From contig JAGCGE010000238.1 of NCBI GenBank assembly GCA_017649745.1, positions 1 to 11,633 of the forward strand: 11,633 nt of DNA. Reading direction: 5' to 3'. The notes beneath the pieces are model-generated. The model saw nothing but the letters and a program-made list of their open reading frames with translations. It did not search any database and was not told where the DNA came from. The translations under genes and the position numbers were made by a program. The first letter of the stretch is position 1, and every line of letters starts with the position of its first letter. Positions 6,718 to 11,633 of the stretch are shown here, one piece after another. The DNA is from Clostridiales bacterium (GTDB taxonomy: Bacteria > Bacillota_A > Clostridia > Saccharofermentanales > Saccharofermentanaceae).

Positions 6718-7551
6718 TCAACCCTCCAAACCTGCGATAACAGCATCAATCACTTTGATTGCCTGCTCGAATTCTTCGTCGTTAGGGGCCTTACCATGCC
6801 AGCCAGCCTGGTCTTCCATGAAGGAAACGCCCTTACCCTTTGTGGTCTTCATGATGATTGCTGTAGGCACTGTTGTGCAAGCCTCAGCCTGCTTGAAAGC
6901 ATCTCTGATCTGATCGAAATCATGACCGTCGATCTCAACTACGTTGAAATTGAAAGCCTTGAACTTGTCAGCGATTGGATATACAGAACATACATCCTCT
7001 ACACGGCCATCGATCTGAAGTCCGTTGTTATCAACGATTACTGTGAGGTTGTTGAGCTTGTGAGCACCTGCAAACATTGATGCTTCCCAGATCTGACCTT
7101 CCTGGATCTCACCATCACCGCAAAGTGTATAAACTCTGTAATCCTTGTTGTCGAGTTTAGCTGAAAGAGCCATACCAACTGCAACAGACAAGCCCTGACC
7201 CAAAGAACCGGAACTCATATCAACACCAGGTGTCTCGTTCATGCAAGGGTGACCCTGAAGTCTTGAACCAAACTTACGAAGAGTTGTAAGTTCCTCAACT
7301 GGGAAATAACCTCTCTGTGCAAGTGTAGAATAAAGACCCGGAGCTGTGTGTCCCTTAGAAAGAACAAAACGGTCTCTGTTCTCCATCTTAGGGTTCTGAG
7401 GATCGATATTCATCTGCTCAAAATAAAGGAAAGTGTACATGTCAGCAGCGGACAAAGATCCACCCGGATGACCGGACTTTGCGCTGTGAACAGCTGTTAC
7501 GATACCCTTACGTACCTTGGCAGCAGTTAATTGTAATTCTTTGTTGTCCAT
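6718..7551 (-). CDS. Transketolase N-terminal (TPP pyrophosphate-binding) subunit
   Basis: A 277-residue N-terminal half of a two-subunit transketolase, which transfers two-carbon units from xylulose-5-phosphate and other ketoses. The thiamine diphosphate motif begins GDGEIQEGQIWEA at 145-157 and ends near N175-N176 (VDNNG). Conserved histidines are in SGHPGGSLS (His28), SKGHTAPGLY (His68) and QGHP (His101). The start at 7551 has AGGAGG just upstream. Its TGA lies 2 bases before the C-subunit ATG, so the pair is tightly coupled. It follows the isomerase-family gene after 92 bases that include a hairpin, and probably belongs to the same pentose operon. It would be inactive without a C-subunit, so the stop codon in its partner matters directly. 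Confidence 0.93.
   Translation of the reverse strand: MDNKELQLTAAKVRKGIVTAVHSAKSGHPGGSLSAADMYTFLYFEQMNIDPQNPKMENRDRFVLSKGHTAPGLYSTLAQRGYFPVEELTTLRKFGSRLQGHPCMNETPGVDMSSGSLGQGLSVAVGMALSAKLDNKDYRVYTLCGDGEIQEGQIWEASMFAGAHKLNNLTVIVDNNGLQIDGRVEDVCSVYPIADKFKAFNFNVVEIDGHDFDQIRDAFKQAEACTTVPTAIIMKTTKGKGVSFMEDQAGWHGKAPNDEEFEQAIKVIDAVIAGLEG
6722..6727 (-). promoter_or_regulatory. Ribosome binding site of the transketolase C-subunit
   Basis: GGAGGG six bases before ATG 6715, embedded in the last codons of the N-subunit gene. It supports 6715 as the true start and implies translational coupling of the two subunits. Confidence 0.75.
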
Positions 7552-7595
7552 GGAATTCCTCCTGAAATTATTTACGAACCAATTTTATCATAGAA

Positions 7596-7623
7596 GAGCC
7601 TTCCTTAATAAAAAGGAAGGCTC
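7596..7623 (-). terminator. 11-bp perfect hairpin between the isomerase and transketolase genes
   Basis: GAGCCTTCCTT (7596-7606) and AAGGAAGGCTC (7613-7623) pair perfectly over 11 bp around a 6-base loop, 20 bases after the isomerase-family stop. No clear T-run follows on the minus strand, so it may be a partial terminator or a stability or processing hairpin, not a full stop. I see no good promoter for the transketolase pair between here and 7551. Confidence 0.55.
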
Positions 7624-7643
7624 AACATATCAACGATATTTAA

Positions 7644-9125
7644 TTATGCAAATGGGTTCTCTGTAGGATACTTGTCACAAGCGCACTGGTTGTAACCAAG
7701 ATCTGAAACGCCCAAGTACTTGAATACTTCGAAGAGAGCCTTTCCATAGTGACCGAATGCAACAGCACCGTGGTGTGGATAGTTCTTCTCGATCAATACG
7801 TGACGATAGAATCTGCCCATTTCCTTGATAGCGAATACACCGATGCTACCGAAGGACTTAGTTGCAACTGGGAGAACCTCACCCTCAGCAACATAAGCTC
7901 TGATCTGTCCGTCAGATGTTGACTGGAGTCTATAGAATGTGATGTCACCTGGAGCGATATCACCCTCGAGAGTACCGTTTGTAACCTCTACAGGGAGAGC
8001 ACGAGCCATGATCATCTGGTTCTTCATTTCACAGAAAGCGAGCTTAGAAGAACATGTGTTACCACAGTGGAAGCCCATGAATGTATCTGTGTGCTTGTAA
8101 TCGAACTTGCCCTCGATGGACTCCTTGTACATATCCTTAGGTACAGAGTTGTTGATGTCGAGGAGTGTAACAGCATCCTGGGAGATGCAGTAACCGATGT
8201 ACTCAGAAAGTGCACCATAGATATCAACCTCACAAGATACAGGGATACCCATACCTGTAAGACGGCTGTTTACATAGCAAGGAACGAACTTGAACTGTGT
8301 CTGGAATGCAGGCCAGCACTTACCAGCGATAGCAACGAACTCCTTGGATCCTCTATGCTTCTCGATCCAGTCAAGAAGTGTGAGCTCATACTGAGCAAGC
8401 TTCTCAAGGATCTCTGGCTTCTTGTTACCAGCACCAAGCTCAGCTTCCATCTCAGCAACCTTAGCAGGGATTCTGGAATCACCCTCGTGATTCTTGAAAG
8501 CCTCGAAAAGATCAAGCTCAGAGTTCTCTTCGATCTCAACACCCAATCTGTAGAGTGGCTCGATTGGAGCGTTACAAGCGAAGAAGTTCTGTGGACGTGG
8601 ACCGAAAGAAATGATCTTAAGGTTCTTAAGAGCGTAAAGTGCTCTAGCGATAGGTACGAACTCATTGATCATTGTAGCGCAATCCTCAGCGTCACCTACT
8701 GGATACTCTGGGATATAAGCCTTAACGCCACGGATCTTCAAGTTGTAGCTAGCATTGAGCATACCGCAGTAAGCATCACCACGACCGCCGATGAGGTTGT
8801 TCTGTGTTTCCTCTGCAGCTGCGCAGAACATTACAGGGTTGTCACCCCACTGCTGAGCGAGCATTGTCTCAGAGATCTCAGGACCGAAGTTACCGAGGAA
8901 GATGCAAAGAGCGTTACATCCTGCAGCCTTAACGTCTGCAAGAGCCTGCTGCATATGAATCTCAGACTCAACGATACAGATTGGGCACTCATAGATGTCA
9001 TCTGCACCGTACTTCTCTGTATAAGCCTTTACAAGAGCCTGTCTTCTGCCAACGGAAAGTGTCTCCGGAAAACAGTCTCTACTAACTGCTACGATACCGA
9101 CTTTTACTTTTGGTTGATTTTGCAT
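7644..9125 (-). CDS. L-fucose/L-arabinose isomerase family protein, candidate non-orthologous xylose isomerase (XylA-II type)
   Basis: A 493-residue member of the fucose/arabinose isomerase superfamily, which interconverts aldoses and ketoses with a bound divalent metal. Likely metal ligands are Glu299 in SCEVDIYGA, Asp323 in TLLDINN and a histidine among GFHCGNT (353) and RFYRHVLIEKNYPHHG (442-452). The N-terminal half resembles the FucI N1 and N2 domains, with FLGNFGPE at 76-83. The start is ATG 9125, with GGAGGT upstream, 30 bases after the DUF4867 gene. As I recall, the clostridial cluster of CAC2612 (xylulokinase), CAC2611 and CAC2610 in Clostridium acetobutylicum has the same layout, and its fucose-isomerase-like member was reported as a xylose isomerase. 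With no xylA in view, D-xylose is the best substrate guess; D- or L-arabinose and L-fucose remain possible. Confidence 0.85.
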   Translation of the reverse strand: MQNQPKVKVGIVAVSRDCFPETLSVGRRQALVKAYTEKYGADDIYECPICIVESEIHMQQALADVKAAGCNALCIFLGNFGPEISETMLAQQWGDNPVMFCAAAEETQNNLIGGRGDAYCGMLNASYNLKIRGVKAYIPEYPVGDAEDCATMINEFVPIARALYALKNLKIISFGPRPQNFFACNAPIEPLYRLGVEIEENSELDLFEAFKNHEGDSRIPAKVAEMEAELGAGNKKPEILEKLAQYELTLLDWIEKHRGSKEFVAIAGKCWPAFQTQFKFVPCYVNSRLTGMGIPVSCEVDIYGALSEYIGYCISQDAVTLLDINNSVPKDMYKESIEGKFDYKHTDTFMGFHCGNTCSSKLAFCEMKNQMIMARALPVEVTNGTLEGDIAPGDITFYRLQSTSDGQIRAYVAEGEVLPVATKSFGSIGVFAIKEMGRFYRHVLIEKNYPHHGAVAFGHYGKALFEVFKYLGVSDLGYNQCACDKYPTENPFA

Positions 9126-9155
9126 AATATATTACCTCCAAAAAATATTACTAAA

Positions 9156-9782
9156 TTACTCGTTGATATCCAGGTTCTTACCGTAGATACCCATGAAATG
9201 ACCCTTCTCACCTTCTGCATCCGGATGAGCGATAAGCCACTTGTTCTGTGCTGTGATGAGCTGATCCTCACCACCGTCTTTATGCTCACCTTCGAGAGGG
9301 AAGTTTGTTCCATAAGGAAGAACAACACCAACCATAAATCCGTTGCCGTCTACACCGCAAGGAGCATAGTGAAGAGTTGTAGCATATACTTCAGCTGCCT
9401 GACCCTTCTTGAACTTGAAAGCAACCATCTTGGAAGAATCATACTTAAATCCGTCCTCGATATCCTGCTGAAGTCCTAAGATAAGGATAGCATCTGTTGC
9501 GAAAACATTGATCTCTGAAGATCTGTGGTACTCAACAGCATTCAAAAGGCTGTTGTGACCAGCACAATAACCGATCTCGATCGGGAGTTCACCATAGAAA
9601 GTCTTCTTGATGTCCTTGTAGCACTCTGCGGACTCGAGAAGCTCAACGGAAGGCTCATAAGCAACACCTGAATCAGGGATCTTAACTTCGCCGAGCTTAG
9701 ATACGAGAGAAGAAAAATCAACGTTGTCGATGACCTTACCGTACTTTTTGAATTCGGCACTGTTACCGTCCAAAATAACCAT
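9156..9782 (-). CDS. DUF4867 family protein, cupin-like, unknown function
   Basis: A 208-residue soluble protein with no signal peptide or membrane segment. I recognise it as DUF4867 by GYCAGHNSLLNAVEYH (71-86), SSEINVFATDAILILG (88-103), TTLHYAPC (135-142) and the conserved C-terminal NKWLIAHP (180-187). His86, Glu90 and His138, with His76 possible, fall on predicted strands in a cupin-like H-x3-E...H pattern that could bind a metal. It sits between xylB and the isomerase-family gene, 42 and 30 bases away, in the order known from other clostridia, so a step in pentose handling is likely. Epimerase, lyxose-isomerase-like, mutarotase or accessory roles are all guesses. The start at 9782 has AGGAGGT upstream. 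Confidence 0.85.
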   Translation of the reverse strand: MVILDGNSAEFKKYGKVIDNVDFSSLVSKLGEVKIPDSGVAYEPSVELLESAECYKDIKKTFYGELPIEIGYCAGHNSLLNAVEYHRSSEINVFATDAILILGLQQDIEDGFKYDSSKMVAFKFKKGQAAEVYATTLHYAPCGVDGNGFMVGVVLPYGTNFPLEGEHKDGGEDQLITAQNKWLIAHPDAEGEKGHFMGIYGKNLDINE

Positions 9783-9824
9783 TAAAAGTTACCTCCTACT
9801 AAATATATTTCTTTTCGATTGTTA

Positions 9825-11303
9825 TCAGAATTTCTCTGCATTAGCCTGGAATACCGGCTTAAGAGCAGGATAAAGTCTGCTGAATTCCTGGTAACGCTTC
9901 TCATAGAGAGCAACATTCTCAGGGATTGGCTTTGTCTCGGCAACGATCTTGATGATCTTCTTGCAAGCATCCTCAACAGAAGGATATACACCGCAAGCAA
10001 CAGCAGCGAGAATAGCACCACCCAATGCAGGACCTTCCTCATTCTCTGTCTGAACAAGAGTAATGTTGAGGATATCAGCAATGATCTGTCTCCAGAGTGG
10101 GCTCTTAGCACCACCACCGCAGACACCGGACTTCTCGATATTAACACCGATAGACTTAGCAGCCTCGAATGAATCACGGAGTGCGAAAGCAACACCCTCG
10201 AATACAGCCTGGATCAAATCCTGACGTGTTGTGTCCATAGACATACCGATGAAGGTAGCTCTTGCATCAGGATCGTTGATAGGAGATCTCTCACCCATGA
10301 GGTAAGGAAGGAAGAACACTTTGTTCTTACCAAGCTCCTTGATACCAGCCTGCTCTGTCTTGAAATCATTTGTCTTAAGGATCTCTTCCATGAACCACTT
10401 GTTACAGCTTGCAGCTGCGAGCATACAACCCATGAGGTGATAACCGCCGTCAGCGTGGTCAAAAGAGTGAAGTGCGTTGTTAGCATCAACGCCGAATGAA
10501 TCGTTAGAGATAAAGATCGTACCTGATGTACCAAGAGAGATGTTACATCCACCCTTACCTACGATACCCATACCAACAGCTGCTGCTGCGTTATCGCCTG
10601 CACCTGCTGCGATGATACAATCTGGAGAAATGCCGAGCTCAGAAGCGATCTCAGGCTTGATATTACCTGTCTTCTCATAACTCTCAAAGATCTGTGGAAG
10701 CCAGTTCATATCGATAGAACAGATGTCACACATCTCCTTGGACCATGTTCTGTTCTTAACGTCGAAGTAAAGCGTACCTGAAGCATCAGATACATCTGTT
10801 GAGAATACACCGCTCAATCTGTAAGCAAGATAGTCCTTTGGAAGACAGATCTTGTTGATCTTAGCGAAATTCTCAGGTTCATTAGCCTTAACCCAGAGAA
10901 CCTTAGGTGCAGTAAATCCTGCAAATGCGATATTACCTGTATATTCTGTAAGCTTATCCTTACCGATAACAGTATTGAGATACTCAGTTTCCTTATAAGA
11001 TCTTCCATCGTTCCAAAGGATAGCTGGTCTGATAACCTTGTCCTCAGAATCGAGCATTACAAGACCGTGCATCTGTCCGCCGAAACTGATACCTTTAACA
11101 TCGTTTCCGTCAAAGCCGGAGATCAATTCCTTAATACCTTCAACAGACTTGTCGAACCAATCATATGGATTCTGTTCTGACCAACCTGAATGTGGGAAAT
11201 TAACCGGATACTCCTTAGAAACGACTTTGAGAACCTTACCTTCTTCATCAGCCAAAATGAGCTTGACTGCGGAAGTTCCAAGGTCTACACCAATAAATAA
11301 CAT
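9825..11303 (-). CDS. xylB: Xylulokinase
   Basis: A 492-residue FGGY-family kinase that phosphorylates D-xylulose to xylulose-5-phosphate with ATP. The N-terminal ATPase domain starts IGVDLGTSAVK (4-14). The xylulokinase marks SFGGQMHGLVMLD (73-85, His79 at the substrate site) and RPAILWNDGR (92-101) follow. Asp237 in GAGDNAA is the expected catalytic base, and ISLGTSGT (255-262) and CGGGAKSPLWRQI (395-407) form the nucleotide-binding half. The frame is open for 41 more codons, but ATG 11303 is preceded by GGGAGG at 7 bases and begins exactly at the family's N-terminus, so the extension is leader DNA. It is the first gene of the operon with the DUF4867 protein (42-base gap), the isomerase-family protein and transketolase. 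An upstream 14-bp motif ties it to the AraC-type regulator. Confidence 0.93.
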   Translation of the reverse strand: MLFIGVDLGTSAVKLILADEEGKVLKVVSKEYPVNFPHSGWSEQNPYDWFDKSVEGIKELISGFDGNDVKGISFGGQMHGLVMLDSEDKVIRPAILWNDGRSYKETEYLNTVIGKDKLTEYTGNIAFAGFTAPKVLWVKANEPENFAKINKICLPKDYLAYRLSGVFSTDVSDASGTLYFDVKNRTWSKEMCDICSIDMNWLPQIFESYEKTGNIKPEIASELGISPDCIIAAGAGDNAAAAVGMGIVGKGGCNISLGTSGTIFISNDSFGVDANNALHSFDHADGGYHLMGCMLAAASCNKWFMEEILKTNDFKTEQAGIKELGKNKVFFLPYLMGERSPINDPDARATFIGMSMDTTRQDLIQAVFEGVAFALRDSFEAAKSIGVNIEKSGVCGGGAKSPLWRQIIADILNITLVQTENEEGPALGGAILAAVACGVYPSVEDACKKIIKIVAETKPIPENVALYEKRYQEFSRLYPALKPVFQANAEKF

Positions 11304-11310
11304 ACGTGTT

Positions 11311-11316
11311 CCTCCC
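11311..11316 (-). promoter_or_regulatory. Ribosome binding site that fixes the xylB start
   Basis: GGGAGG on the minus strand, 7 bases before ATG 11303. It supports the 492-residue xylulokinase over a frame extended to 11426. Confidence 0.8.
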
Positions 11317-11464
11317 GTAAAGCCTAATAAACTACAATAAATATAAAAATTATAAATAAAAAAAGCAATTTCTATTTTGACAAACAATAATGTCATTTTT
11401 CTACAATTAGCACAAATTTTACACATATTGCGAATTATCGTAATTGCGTATTTTCAGTGCTTTT

Positions 11465-11481
11465 CGAGCCTAAACGAGCCT
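11465..11481 (+). repeat. Tandem CGAGCCT repeat with 10-bp period
   Basis: CGAGCCT at 11465-11471 and 11475-11481, one helical turn apart and notably GC-rich within AT-rich DNA. A same-face protein site is possible; no known regulator is recognised. Confidence 0.4.
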
Positions 11482-11545
11482 GTTTCGGTCACTTCCAAGA
11501 AGGCATTTTTGTGAGCAAAACGTTTCACGCACTTAGGCAATATTA

Positions 11546-11559
11546 TACAAAAATTGCTA
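11546..11559 (+). promoter_or_regulatory. Second copy of the 14-bp motif found beside the AraC-type regulator
   Basis: TACAAAAATTGCTA, identical to 4661-4674. Read on the minus strand it abuts and partly overlaps a perfect TATAAT (11542-11547). Read on the plus strand it ends one base before a perfect TTGACA (11561). It is a candidate regulator site controlling xylB and/or a divergent gene. Confidence 0.5.
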
Positions 11560-11560
11560 T

Positions 11561-11590
11561 TTGACATTTTTGATTTGTTGACAATATTTT
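11561..11590 (+). promoter_or_regulatory. Possible rightward promoter for a gene beyond the window
   Basis: A perfect -35 TTGACA (11561-11566), an 18-base spacer and a weak -10 TATTTT (11585-11590). A second perfect TTGACA follows at 11578-11583, without a well-spaced -10 box. If real, it transcribes away from xylB into unseen DNA. Confidence 0.35.
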
Positions 11591-11633
11591 ACGTCGAAAA
11601 CCGGGTGTATATTACGCAAAATTAGAGCAAAAA

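Larger units (their letters stand above)
11304..11633 (-). promoter_or_regulatory. 330-base xylB upstream region, no gene seen
   Basis: AT-rich non-coding DNA. Several minus-strand promoter pieces are present but none is compelling: TATAAT at 11542-11547 and 11349-11354 without good -35 boxes; TTGTCA (11378-11383) with a weak TTTATT 17 bases on; and TTGCTT followed after 17 bases by TATATT. Other elements are the shared 14-mer at 11546-11559, an AAACGTTT palindrome (11518-11525), a 7-base direct repeat at 11465-11481, TGACA/TGTCA arms at 11378-11395 and the 8-mer TATTGCGA at 11426-11433. The xylB leader could be long. The right part may also serve a divergent gene outside the window. Confidence 0.5.

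Noticed and set aside
8067..9479. A 470-codon open frame on the plus strand opposite the isomerase-family and DUF4867 genes
   Set aside because: It is antisense to two clear genes, spans their intergenic gap, has low-complexity Leu/Ser/Cys-rich composition and no family resemblance. It is a shadow of biased codon use.
11304..11426. N-terminal extension of xylulokinase to 11426
   Set aside because: The extension is AT-rich leader, unlike any xylulokinase; ATG 11303 has a GGGAGG site and begins at the family N-terminus.
11515..11528. Catabolite repression (cre) site around AAACGTTT
   Set aside because: The spacing of the flanking TG and CA to the central CG does not match the cre consensus on either strand; at most it is a generic LacI-family-like palindrome.

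Overview
The window reads as a carbohydrate-use locus of an anaerobic Firmicute, most likely a fibre-degrading gut or rumen Clostridia member (Lachnospiraceae/Oscillospiraceae type). The reasons are AGGAGG-type ribosome sites before almost every gene, AT-rich intergenic DNA, a ferredoxin-linked 2-oxoacid oxidoreductase, split transketolase genes, and a xylulokinase / DUF4867 / fucose-isomerase-like trio of the clostridial kind. The exact genus cannot be fixed from the sequence. All genes but one are on the minus strand.

Left (1-1390): vorD (ferredoxin subunit) and vorB (alpha-type subunit, cut by the window edge), driven by a near-consensus promoter that lies inside an 8-bp inverted repeat. 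Centre-left (1391-4682): a two-gene operon of a cytoplasmic family 3 glycosidase (probable beta-xylosidase) and an aldose 1-epimerase. It diverges from an AraC-family regulator on the plus strand (4764-5693), whose convergent end carries a strong terminator hairpin. Right (5765-11303): a probable pentose operon transcribed leftward as xylulokinase (xylB), a DUF4867 protein, a fucose/arabinose-isomerase-family protein, an 11-bp hairpin, and split transketolase N- and C-subunits. The last 330 bases hold regulatory DNA only.

Reading as one system: the beta-xylosidase would release xylose from imported oligosaccharides and the mutarotase would balance its anomers. The isomerase-family protein, a candidate non-orthologous xylose isomerase, and XylB would make xylulose-5-phosphate, and transketolase would feed it to the pentose phosphate pathway. 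No canonical xylA and no transporter is in the window. An identical 14-bp motif sits in the regulator/glycosidase intergenic region and upstream of xylB, which suggests that the AraC-type protein controls both arms.

The strongest anomaly is an in-frame TAA at codon 9 of the transketolase C-subunit gene, in an otherwise intact gene. The first later ATG would lose the catalytic glutamate, so as written no active protein is expected.
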